A stretch of 64,000 bases of DNA, taken from Xanthobacter aminoxidans (GTDB lineage Bacteria; Pseudomonadota; Alphaproteobacteria; Rhizobiales; Xanthobacteraceae). The stretch lies in the NCBI RefSeq assembly GCF_023571765.1, contig NZ_JAMJXC010000019.1, forward strand, positions 1 through 64,000, written 5' to 3'. Numbering within the stretch: position 1 is the first letter of the stretch; the number at the start of each line of letters is the position of its first letter. Position numbers and translations under genes: made by a program. The notes beneath the pieces are model-generated. The model had not been told where the DNA came from, did no database searches, and saw only the letters and a program-made list of their open reading frames with translations. This document shows, one piece after another, positions 34,676-42,723 of the stretch.

Positions 34676-35337
34676 CACGCCTTGCCCGTCGCGCCGGCAT
34701 TGCCGGCGCGGTTGCCCTGGTTCGTCGCGCCGGCTCCGTCGGCGCGCTTGCTCTCGTCTTCGCGCTCACCCCCGGCCTCGCCCATGCCCATCTCGTGGAT
34801 ACGCGGCTCGGCGATTTCTATTCCGGCGCGCTGCATCCGCTGACCGATTTCGAGCAGGTGCTGCCCTGGCTAGCTCTGGCGGTGCTCGCCGCCTTCCAGG
34901 GGCCGCGCACGGCGCGCTGGGTGGTGCTCGCCTTCCCGCTGGCGCTGGCCGCCGGAGGGGCGCTGTCGCTGGTGCTGCCGCCGCCGCCGTTCGCGCCGGT
35001 GGCGGGCGTGACGCTGGTGGCGCTCACCGGTCTTGCCGTCGCCGCGCAGCTCAGGCTGCCGCTCGCCGCCCTGCTGGTGCTGGCGGTAGGCCTTGGCCTG
35101 CTGGACGGCTACCAGAACGGCGCCGCCATGGTCGCCACCACGGACCGGTTCCTGTTCCTGTCGGGCGTCACGGTCATCGGCTACGCCTTCGTCACCCTCG
35201 CGCTCGGCTGCGCCATCGCCTTCCTCGCTGGCGTCGGCGGCTGGCGGCCCATCGCGCTTCGGGCGGCGGGAAGCTGGGTCGCGGCGGTGGGCATTATGGT
35301 GCTCGGCCTGCATCTGGTGTCGCGCGGGGTCGGCTGA
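34672..35337 (+). CDS. HupE-like paralogue with altered metal motif
   Basis: The 221-residue protein has the same layout as HupE: signal sequence (ends AHAH), then membrane helices. The expected HPLSGxDH motif reads HPLTDFEQ at 55-62, keeping the first His but changing Asp-His to Glu-Gln, and the histidine-rich second motif is replaced by GLLDGYQNGAA. It is therefore a divergent paralogue of the preceding gene, probably from duplication, and may have lost or changed metal binding. It starts within the stop of the upstream gene, suggesting coupled translation and a complex of the two. Confidence 0.72.
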   Translation: MTRLARRAGIAGAVALVRRAGSVGALALVFALTPGLAHAHLVDTRLGDFYSGALHPLTDFEQVLPWLALAVLAAFQGPRTARWVVLAFPLALAAGGALSLVLPPPPFAPVAGVTLVALTGLAVAAQLRLPLAALLVLAVGLGLLDGYQNGAAMVATTDRFLFLSGVTVIGYAFVTLALGCAIAFLAGVGGWRPIALRAAGSWVAAVGIMVLGLHLVSRGVG

Positions 35338-35376
35338 TCCCGCGCCGGACGGCGGCTCACGGCATCGCGAGCGACA

Positions 35377-35412
35377 TTACGGAAGCTTAATCCGGCCGCC
35401 AGATTGCCGTAA
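35377..35412. promoter_or_regulatory. Inverted repeat upstream of degP (possible operator)
   Basis: TTACGG at 35377-35382 and CCGTAA at 35407-35412 are 24 bases apart, in the gap before degP. They could bind a dimeric regulator, such as the OmpR-family protein encoded just downstream. This is weak evidence; half-sites are short. Confidence 0.3.
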
Positions 35413-35477
35413 CGATCCAACGCATAGGTTGCGTCTCGAACCTGCCCGGCATGGCAGGCAACAGAGAGACGCGACGC

Positions 35478-37061
35478 ATGACCCGCTCCCCCTCCACCCC
35501 TTCCGTGACGAAGCGCAACCGCCGTGCCATGCTCGCGAGCGTTTTCGGTCTCGCCCTCGCCGGCGTCGTTGCCGGCCAGTTCATCCCGCCTGCCAATACG
35601 CCTGCCCTCGCGCAGATCACCACCAGCCAGCCGGCCAACACCTTCTCCTTCGCCGACATCGTCGAGAAGGTCTCGCCCGCCGTCGTCTCGGTGAAGGTGA
35701 AGAAGGACATCGGCGACCAGCAGATGGCCATGGGCGGCGAGGGCCTCGGCGGCAACGTCCCGCCCCAGATCGAGGAATTCCTGAAGCGCTTCGGCTTCGG
35801 CCAGGGCGGCCCCGGCATGGGTCCCGGCGGCCCGGGTGGTCCCGGCATGGGCCCGCGCGGCGGCATGGGCCCCAAGGGTGAGCGTCCCGTGGTGGGCCAG
35901 GGCTCCGGCTTCATCATCTCGGCTGACGGTTATGTGGTCACCAACAACCACGTGGTGGATGGCGCCGACGAGGTGGACGTGACCACCACCGACGGCAAGG
36001 AATACGTCGCCAAGGTGATCGGCACCGATCCGCGCACCGACGTGGCCCTGCTCAAGATCGACAACGTCACCAACATGCCGTGGGTGAAGCTCGCCGATGG
36101 CGCCCCGCGCGTCGGCGACTGGGTGATCGCGGTCGGCAATCCGTTCGGCCTCGGCGGCACCGTGACCGCCGGCATCGTCTCGGCCCGCGGCCGCGACATC
36201 GGCTCCGGCCCCTATGACGACTTCATCCAGATCGACGCCCCCATCAACCGGGGCAACTCGGGCGGCCCGACCTTCTCGCTGAACGGCGAGGTGATCGGCA
36301 TGAACACCGCCATCGTCTCCCCCTCGGGCGGCAACGTGGGCATCGCCTTCGCCATCCCCTCCGAGACGGTGAAGACCGTGGTGACTCAGCTGCGTGACAA
36401 GGGCTCGGTGGCCCGCGGCTACATCGGCGTCCAGATCCAGCCGGTGACGGAGGATCTCGCGTCCGGCCTCGGCATCAAGAGCGCCGAAGGCGCCCTCGTC
36501 GCCCAGGTTCAGCCCAACACCGCCGGCGCCAAGGCTGGCCTGAAGGCCGGTGACGTGGTGGTCAAGGTGAACGGCGAGCCGATCAAGGAAGCCCGTGAGC
36601 TGTCCCGCAAGGTGGGCATGATGAAGCCCGGCGCCGAGGTCCAGCTCTCGGTGATCCGCGACACCAAGCCCATGGACATCAAGGTGGTGCTCGACCAGCT
36701 GCCCAATGAGCAGGTGGCCTCCCGCACCAACACCCCGCAGGGTGAGGACGACAGCGCCGGCAACAAGGATATGCCGCGCCTCGGCCTTCAGCTCGCTCCC
36801 TCCAAGAGCGTGCAGGGCGCCGGCGGCGAGGGCGTGGTGGTCACCGGCGTCGAGCCCAACGGCCCGGCCGCCCAGCGCGGCCTGAAGACCGGCGACGTGA
36901 TCCTGAAGGTCGGCGACAAGACCGTCGCCACCCCCAAGGACGTGCGCGACGGCCTCGCCGCCGCCAAGGCCGAGAACCGCAAGGCAGTGCTCATCCAGGT
37001 GAAGAGCGGCGAGGGCGTGCGCTTCGTCGCCATCTCGCTGGAAGGCAAGGCCAAAGGCTGA
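35478..37061 (+). CDS. degP: Periplasmic serine protease/chaperone of the DegP/HtrA family
   Basis: DegP degrades or refolds misfolded envelope proteins. The 527-residue precursor has an export signal (about residues 15-45), a protease domain with the His-Asp-Ser triad (His158 in TNNHVVDG, Asp188 in RTDVALL, Ser261 in GNSGGPT), and two PDZ domains (about 300-390 and 420-515). A Gly/Pro/Met-rich loop of about 30 residues between residues 110 and 140 replaces the usual LA/Q-loop. I chose the ATG at 35478, with gagagacg upstream, over 35451. A strong terminator follows, and the two-component genes come next. Confidence 0.94.
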   Translation: MTRSPSTPSVTKRNRRAMLASVFGLALAGVVAGQFIPPANTPALAQITTSQPANTFSFADIVEKVSPAVVSVKVKKDIGDQQMAMGGEGLGGNVPPQIEEFLKRFGFGQGGPGMGPGGPGGPGMGPRGGMGPKGERPVVGQGSGFIISADGYVVTNNHVVDGADEVDVTTTDGKEYVAKVIGTDPRTDVALLKIDNVTNMPWVKLADGAPRVGDWVIAVGNPFGLGGTVTAGIVSARGRDIGSGPYDDFIQIDAPINRGNSGGPTFSLNGEVIGMNTAIVSPSGGNVGIAFAIPSETVKTVVTQLRDKGSVARGYIGVQIQPVTEDLASGLGIKSAEGALVAQVQPNTAGAKAGLKAGDVVVKVNGEPIKEARELSRKVGMMKPGAEVQLSVIRDTKPMDIKVVLDQLPNEQVASRTNTPQGEDDSAGNKDMPRLGLQLAPSKSVQGAGGEGVVVTGVEPNGPAAQRGLKTGDVILKVGDKTVATPKDVRDGLAAAKAENRKAVLIQVKSGEGVRFVAISLEGKAKG

Positions 37062-37183
37062 GCCCGCTCAGCCGGCCTGAGACAAGGCCCGACCGCATGA
37101 CACGCCGGGGGCAATCCCCCGGCGACGGGCCTCCGGACCGAGGTGGATATCGCCATCGCCCCTGATGCCGCTTCGGCTCCGCA

Positions 37184-37223
37184 GGCGCGGGAAGCTCCAG
37201 AGGGCTTCCCGCGCCACTTTTTT
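37184..37223 (+). terminator. Intrinsic terminator after degP
   Basis: Perfect 12-bp GC stem ggcgcgggaagc (37184-37195) / gcttcccgcgcc (37204-37215), 8-nt loop, then six consecutive T at 37218-37223. It is the clearest Rho-independent terminator in the window. Another hairpin, cgccggggg/cccccggcg, lies upstream at 37103-37124 without a T-run. Confidence 0.88.
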
Positions 37224-37270
37224 CGGTGCGCACCCCTCGCATGGACCTGCCTGAAAGGTGAGCTAGAGTG

Positions 37271-37990
37271 ATGACAACGAATCTCGATCCGGGTCCGCTC
37301 TCCGCCATGCGCCTTCTCCTGGTCGAGGACGACCGCGACGCCGCCGAATATCTGCGCAAGGCCTTCCGCGAGGCCGGTCACGTGGTGGACCATGCCGCAG
37401 ACGGCGAGGAGGGGCTCGCCCTCGCGCTCGACGGCAAATACGACGTGATGGTGGTGGACCGGATGCTCCCCGCCCGCGACGGGCTCTCCCTCGTCACCGA
37501 GCTGCGCGGGCGCGGGCACACGACGCCGGTGCTCATTCTCTCGGCGCTGGGGCAGGTGGACGACCGGGTGCAGGGCCTGCGCGCCGGGGGCGACGACTAT
37601 CTGCCCAAGCCCTACGCCTTCACCGAACTTCTGGCACGCGTCGAAGCCCTCTCCCGGCGCGGCGTCAGCCAGGGCGCGGAAACGGTGTACAAGGTGGCGG
37701 ACCTCGAACTCGACCGCCTCGCCCACCGCGTCACCCGATCCGGCAAGGAGATCCCGCTCCAGCCGCGCGAGTTCCGGCTGCTGGAATATCTGATGCGGCA
37801 CGCCGGGCAGGTGGTGACGCGCACCATGCTGCTCGAAAACGTCTGGGACTATCATTTCGACCCTCAGACCAACGTCATCGACGTCCACGTCTCGCGCCTC
37901 CGGTCCAAGATCGACAAGGGCTTCGACGTGCCGCTGATCCACACCGTCCGCGGCGCCGGCTACATGGTGCGGGCGGGGCTGGTGGCGTGA
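37271..37990 (+). CDS. OmpR/PhoB-family response regulator
   Basis: The 239-residue regulator has a receiver domain with acidic pocket VEDDRD at the N-terminus, phospho-acceptor Asp63 in VVDRMLP, and Lys113 in LPKPY. A C-terminal winged-helix DNA-binding domain follows, with QPREFRLLEYLM and NVIDVHVSRLRSKID. Its stop overlaps the kinase start, so the pair is co-translated. Two candidate starts are adjacent (GTG 37268, ATG 37271) behind aaaggtgag. The location after degP suggests an envelope-stress role, but this is inference. Confidence 0.93.
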   Translation: MTTNLDPGPLSAMRLLLVEDDRDAAEYLRKAFREAGHVVDHAADGEEGLALALDGKYDVMVVDRMLPARDGLSLVTELRGRGHTTPVLILSALGQVDDRVQGLRAGGDDYLPKPYAFTELLARVEALSRRGVSQGAETVYKVADLELDRLAHRVTRSGKEIPLQPREFRLLEYLMRHAGQVVTRTMLLENVWDYHFDPQTNVIDVHVSRLRSKIDKGFDVPLIHTVRGAGYMVRAGLVA

Positions 37991-39444
37991 AGGGGGAAGG
38001 CGCCCCGGCGGGTGCAGGTCCGCTCGGCAGCGGGGGGAGGGCGCACGGCGCGATCGCCAGCCCCATCGCCCACGCGGCGCGCCTGGTGCGCACCACCGCG
38101 TTCAAGCTGCTCGCCGCCTATCTCGTCGTCTTCGCGCTGTTTGCGGTGTCGGTCATCGTCTACACCGCGTGGCACACCCGCGCCCTAATCCAGGGACAGG
38201 TGGCGGACGACCTCGACCGCGAGGTCGTCGGGCTCTCCGACCAGTACCGCATCGGCGGCATCCAGCGGCTCGTCTATGTCATCGACAGGCGGACGCGGCG
38301 GCCGGGCTCGTCCATCTACGTGCTCTCCAATTTCCAGGGCGAGGTGTTGGCCGCCAACGTGACGGACCTGCCCATCGGCCTCCTCGACAAGGAGGGCACC
38401 CGCTTCACCACCTACAACCGCCCGGACGATCCCGTGGCCAAGAGCCATGTGGCCTTCGTGCAGACCATGTTCCTGCCCGGCGGCTATCGCCTGCTCGTCG
38501 GCCGCGACATCGAGGAGCGCGACACCCTGCGCGATCTCGTGGCGCGGCCGGCTCAATGGGCCGTAGTGCTGATCGTGGTGCTGGGCCTTGCCGGCGGCGT
38601 GTTCGTGACGCGGCGGGTGCTGAAGCGCATCGATTCCATGACCGCGACGGCCGAGACCATCATGGCCGGCAATCTCTCCGGCCGGTTGGCGCTGGCCGGC
38701 ACCGAGGATGAGTTCGACCGCCTCGCCCACTCCCTCAACGCCATGCTCGATCGCATCGAGGGGCTGATGGTGGGGCTGAAGGAAGTCTCCGACAACATCG
38801 CCCACGATCTGAAGACCCCGCTCACCCGCCTGCGCAACCGTGCCGAAGAGGCGCTGCGCACCGCCCGCACCGAGGAGGCCTGGCGGGCGGCTCTGGAGGC
38901 CACCATCGAGGAGAGCGCCGGCCTCATCCGCACCTTCGACGCCCTCCTGATGATCGCCCGCGCCGAGGCGGGGCAGGGGCGGGCGACCATGGGAGACGTG
39001 GACCTCGCCGAGATCGCCGAGGCGGTGTCCGAGCTTTACGAGCCGCTGGCGGACGAGCAGGGGCTCGACCTCACCGTCAGCGCCGTGCCTGCCACCGTCC
39101 ATGGGGTGAAGGAACTGCTGGCGCAGGCCCTCTCCAACCTCATCGACAATGCCATCAAATACGGCCGCCCGGCCGATGGGGGGCGGGGGCGCATCGCCGT
39201 GACGCTGACGCGCGACGGGGCAGAGGCGGTGCTCGCGGTGGCCGACACCGGTCCGGGCATCCCGGCCGCCGACCGGGAGCGGGTGGTGGAGCGATTCGTG
39301 CGGCTGGAGGCGAGCCGCACCCGTCCCGGCTCCGGCCTCGGCCTGTCGCTGGTGGGGGCGGTGGCGCGGCTGCACGGGGGTACGCTGGCTTTTTCCGACA
39401 ACAGGCCGGGGCTCGTGGCGACCTTCCGTTTGCCGACGAAATGA
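37987..39444 (+). CDS. Sensor histidine kinase (two-TM, HAMP)
   Basis: The 485-residue sensor has two membrane helices (about 40-60 and 190-208) bracketing a ~130-residue periplasmic domain, then a HAMP linker, a dimerisation domain with phosphorylated His273 in NIAHDLKTPLTRLR, and an ATPase domain with NLIDNAIKYG (N box), DTGPGIP (G1) and GSGLGLSLV (G2). GTG start overlaps the response regulator stop. The signal it detects is unknown. Confidence 0.93.
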   Translation: MKGEGAPAGAGPLGSGGRAHGAIASPIAHAARLVRTTAFKLLAAYLVVFALFAVSVIVYTAWHTRALIQGQVADDLDREVVGLSDQYRIGGIQRLVYVIDRRTRRPGSSIYVLSNFQGEVLAANVTDLPIGLLDKEGTRFTTYNRPDDPVAKSHVAFVQTMFLPGGYRLLVGRDIEERDTLRDLVARPAQWAVVLIVVLGLAGGVFVTRRVLKRIDSMTATAETIMAGNLSGRLALAGTEDEFDRLAHSLNAMLDRIEGLMVGLKEVSDNIAHDLKTPLTRLRNRAEEALRTARTEEAWRAALEATIEESAGLIRTFDALLMIARAEAGQGRATMGDVDLAEIAEAVSELYEPLADEQGLDLTVSAVPATVHGVKELLAQALSNLIDNAIKYGRPADGGRGRIAVTLTRDGAEAVLAVADTGPGIPAADRERVVERFVRLEASRTRPGSGLGLSLVGAVARLHGGTLAFSDNRPGLVATFRLPTK

Positions 39445-39600
39445 CAGCGGGGCGTGAACCAAGCCGTCGGCGCGGGCGTTAACCTCCGTAATGACCTCTT
39501 CATTCCCCACTCACTATGATGCGTGCCGTGCCTCCCGCTGCGGCACTTCGATGAAAGAAGGCTTGCGCGCAGCAAGTCGCTGGTGCCTTTAGACCTGACC

Positions 39601-42564
39601 ATGCGTTGGCCCACGGAACCGGATTCGGCGGACCGGCCGCCCCTCGCCCTGCAGATGCGGGAAGCGCCCGTCGTGGCGGATGCGAAGGCGGCAAAGATTA
39701 AGCTTTCCCACGCCATCGAACGGCTGGCGCCGGAGGCGCGCGCCGCCCTTGATGCGCTGTTCGCCGAGTCGCCCTGTGCCGAACAGGTCTGTCTCGGGAT
39801 CGCCGAAAGTTCGCCCTTCCTCACCGAAGTGGTCCGCGCCGCGCCGGAGCGGCTGTTGCGCGTGCTCGGACGCTCGCCACACGCCCACCTCGATGCGCTC
39901 ATCGCCGAATGCGCGGCAGTCGAAGGCTCGGAAGCCGATGTGATGCGCGCGCTGCGGCGGATGCGCAGCGAGGCCGCCCTGCTGATCGCCATCGCCGACA
40001 TGGGCGGCGTGTTCGGCCTCGTGGAGGTGACGGCGGCGCTGACCGACGTGGCCGACGCAGCGGTGCGCAAGGCGCTGTCCTTCCTCCTCGGCGAGGCGGT
40101 GAAGGCCGGGCGGCTTATGGTGCCCGATCCCGCCGATCCGCAGGCCGGCTCCGGCCTCGCGGCGATTGCCATGGGCAAGCACGGCGCGCGGGAACTCAAC
40201 TATTCCAGCGATATCGACCTCGTGGTGGTCTACGACCGCGAGAAGGCACAGCTCTCGGACAGCGTCTCCGCCTCGCCCTTCTTCGTGAAGATCACACAGG
40301 GGCTGGTGCGCCTGCTGCAGGAGCGCTCGGCGGACGGCTATGTGCTGCGCGTGGACCTGCGCCTGCGTCCCGATCCCGGCTCGACGCAGGTCGCCCTCTC
40401 CACCGTCTCGGCCCTCGATTATTACGAACGCGAGGGCGCCACCTGGGAGCGCGCGGCCTACATCAAGGCGCGCCCGGTGGCCGGCGATGCGGAGGTGGGG
40501 CGGCAGTTCCTCGCCGATCTCTCGCCCTTCGTCTGGCGCCGCGTGCTGGACTTCCAGGCCATCGCCGACGTCCATGCCATGAAGCGCGAGATTCACGCCT
40601 TCCGCGGGCACGACGTGGTGGCGGTGGAGGGGCACAATGTGAAGCTCGGCCGCGGCGGCATCCGCGAGATCGAGTTCTTCGTCCAGACCCAGCAGCTCAT
40701 CGCCGGCGGGCGCGATCCGCTGCTGCGCACCAGCCGCACGCTGGACGCCCTCGATGCGCTCACTGCCCATCGCTGGATCGAGCCCAAGGTGCGGGACGAC
40801 CTCGCCGAGGCCTATCTCTTCCTGCGCCGGGTGGAGCACCGCATCCAGATGGTGGCGGATGCGCAGACCCATTCGCTGCCCGAAAGCCGCGAGGCCATGG
40901 AGGGCTTTGCCCGCTTCATGGGCTATCCCGACCGGGACGCCTTCGCTGCCGCCCTCGTCCAGCGCCTGACGACGGTTCAGGGCCACTATGCCCATCTGTT
41001 CGAGGATGCGCCGCCGCCGGCCGTGCTCGACGCCGACCTGCTCTTTCCGCCGGACGAGAACGACCGACCGACGCTCGCCGCCCTTTCGCGCCTCGGTTTC
41101 AAGGACCCGGCTGCGGCGAGCGGCATCGTCCGGCGCTGGCTTGCCGGAGGGCCGCGCGCGCTGAAGACCGAGCCCGCCCGCGCCCATCTCGCCCGCATCG
41201 TGCCGCTGATGCTGGAGGCGCTCTCGCGCGGCGGCGACCCGGACGGCGCGCTGATCGCGGCCGACCGTTTCCTCACCGAGCTGCCGGGACCGCTCCTCCT
41301 CACCGCTTTGGACCGCCACCCGGACCTCGTGCGGCTGCTCGCCACCATCCTCACTGCCGCCCCGCGCCTCGCCGAGACCCTGGCCCGCCGCCCCTCCCTC
41401 ACCGACGCACTGCTCGATCCCGCCTTCTTCGACGTGCTGCCCGACGAGGCGAGCCTCTCCGAGCATCTCGAACTGCTGCTCGACACGGCCGAGACGGACG
41501 AGGAGCAGTTCGACCGCGCCCGCCGCTTCCGGCAGGAGCAGCATGTGCTCATCGGCGTGCGCATCGCCTCCGGCACGCTGCCGGCGGCGCGGGCGGGCGA
41601 GGCCTATGCGACGCTCGCCGAGGTCATCATCCGCGCCCTGCACCGGCGCGTGTGGGAGCGCTTCTGCGAGGCCCACGGCCGCATTGCCGGCGCCGAGACG
41701 GCCGTGCTCGCCATGGGCAAGCTCGGCGGCCGCGAGATGACGGCGGGCTCCGATCTCGACCTCATCGTGCTCTATGATTTCGATCCCGAGGCCGATCCCA
41801 CCTCGGACGGTCCGCGCCCGCTCACCGGCGCGCAATATTTCGCCCGCTTCACCCAGCGCCTCGTCACGGCGCTGACCTCGCTGACCAATGCCGGCAAGCT
41901 CTATGACGTGGACCTGCGGCTGCGCCCCTCGGGCCGCTCGGGTCCGCTGGCGACGCGGCTCTCCTCCTTCGCCACCTACCAGCAGGCGGATGCCTGGACG
42001 TGGGAGCACATGGCGCTGACCCGCGCCCGCGTGATCGCCGCCACGCCGGAATTTGGCGCGATCGTGCGCGATGTTATCGGCGGCATCATGGGCCAGGCGC
42101 GCGACCAGCGCCGGCTGGCGGGCGACATCCTCGACATGCGCGGCGCCATCGCCGCCGAGAAGGGCGCGGATGACCGCTGGAACCTGAAGCACGCGGCCGG
42201 CGGGCAGGTGGATGTGGAGTTCCTCGCCCAATATCTCGTGCTGGCCCATGCCCACGATCATCCCGAGATCGTGGACACGGCCACCGCCCGGGTGCTCGCC
42301 ACCGCCGAGCGGCTGGCCTTGCTTGAGCCGGAAGACGCGCACGTGCTGCTGCGCGCCTGCCGTCTCTACCAGAACCTGACGCAGGTGCTGCGCCTGTCGG
42401 TGGACGCCCACGTGGTGCCGCAGGATGCGAGCCCGGCGCTGCGCGCACTCCTCGCCCGTGCCGGCGAAATGCCGGACTTCGCCACGCTGGAAGCTGATCT
42501 GTTCGAGACCGAGCAGAAGGTCCGCGCCATCTTCGAGCGCGTGCTTGAGATGGCGGCGGAGTAG
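39601..42564 (+). CDS. glnE: Bifunctional glutamine synthetase adenylyltransferase/deadenylase
   Basis: GlnE adds and removes AMP on glutamine synthetase in response to nitrogen status through PII protein. The protein of about 987 residues has two nucleotidyltransferase domains: an N-terminal deadenylase one with NYSSDIDLVVVYD at about 201-213 and a C-terminal adenylylase one with AGSDLDLIVLYD near 715. Each is followed by a helical GlnE domain. The ATG at 39601 gives the usual length; a GTG at 39523 would add 26 residues. The degP-RR-HK-glnE order is common in the Hyphomicrobiales. Confidence 0.95.
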   Translation: MRWPTEPDSADRPPLALQMREAPVVADAKAAKIKLSHAIERLAPEARAALDALFAESPCAEQVCLGIAESSPFLTEVVRAAPERLLRVLGRSPHAHLDALIAECAAVEGSEADVMRALRRMRSEAALLIAIADMGGVFGLVEVTAALTDVADAAVRKALSFLLGEAVKAGRLMVPDPADPQAGSGLAAIAMGKHGARELNYSSDIDLVVVYDREKAQLSDSVSASPFFVKITQGLVRLLQERSADGYVLRVDLRLRPDPGSTQVALSTVSALDYYEREGATWERAAYIKARPVAGDAEVGRQFLADLSPFVWRRVLDFQAIADVHAMKREIHAFRGHDVVAVEGHNVKLGRGGIREIEFFVQTQQLIAGGRDPLLRTSRTLDALDALTAHRWIEPKVRDDLAEAYLFLRRVEHRIQMVADAQTHSLPESREAMEGFARFMGYPDRDAFAAALVQRLTTVQGHYAHLFEDAPPPAVLDADLLFPPDENDRPTLAALSRLGFKDPAAASGIVRRWLAGGPRALKTEPARAHLARIVPLMLEALSRGGDPDGALIAADRFLTELPGPLLLTALDRHPDLVRLLATILTAAPRLAETLARRPSLTDALLDPAFFDVLPDEASLSEHLELLLDTAETDEEQFDRARRFRQEQHVLIGVRIASGTLPAARAGEAYATLAEVIIRALHRRVWERFCEAHGRIAGAETAVLAMGKLGGREMTAGSDLDLIVLYDFDPEADPTSDGPRPLTGAQYFARFTQRLVTALTSLTNAGKLYDVDLRLRPSGRSGPLATRLSSFATYQQADAWTWEHMALTRARVIAATPEFGAIVRDVIGGIMGQARDQRRLAGDILDMRGAIAAEKGADDRWNLKHAAGGQVDVEFLAQYLVLAHAHDHPEIVDTATARVLATAERLALLEPEDAHVLLRACRLYQNLTQVLRLSVDAHVVPQDASPALRALLARAGEMPDFATLEADLFETEQKVRAIFERVLEMAAE

Positions 42565-42587
42565 GGGCGGCGGCGCCAAAAATGACC

Positions 42588-42689
42588 GTCATCCCCCGGC
42601 TTGTCCGGGGGATCCACCGTTCGCCTGCGCGCTGCCCGGAAACCCCAACCCGCCCAACCGTGGATCGCCCGGACATGCCGGGCGATGAC
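42588..42689. repeat. Composite palindromic intergenic repeat (copy c)
   Basis: Left hairpin starts GTCAT, core cccccggcttgtccggggg, ends ATCCACCG; right hairpin starts CGTGGAT, core cgcccggacatgccgggcg, ends ATGAC. Architecture and outer sequences match copy b, with different hairpin cores. It lies between the converging glnE and pepN genes. Confidence 0.8.
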
Positions 42690-42723
42690 CATGCCGAAGG
42701 TTTGCGGGCCCGAAGCCCCGCTT

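Noticed and set aside
39589-42579. Long minus-strand open frame opposite glnE
   Set aside because: No domain is visible; the two GlnE nucleotidyltransferase motifs are on the plus strand.
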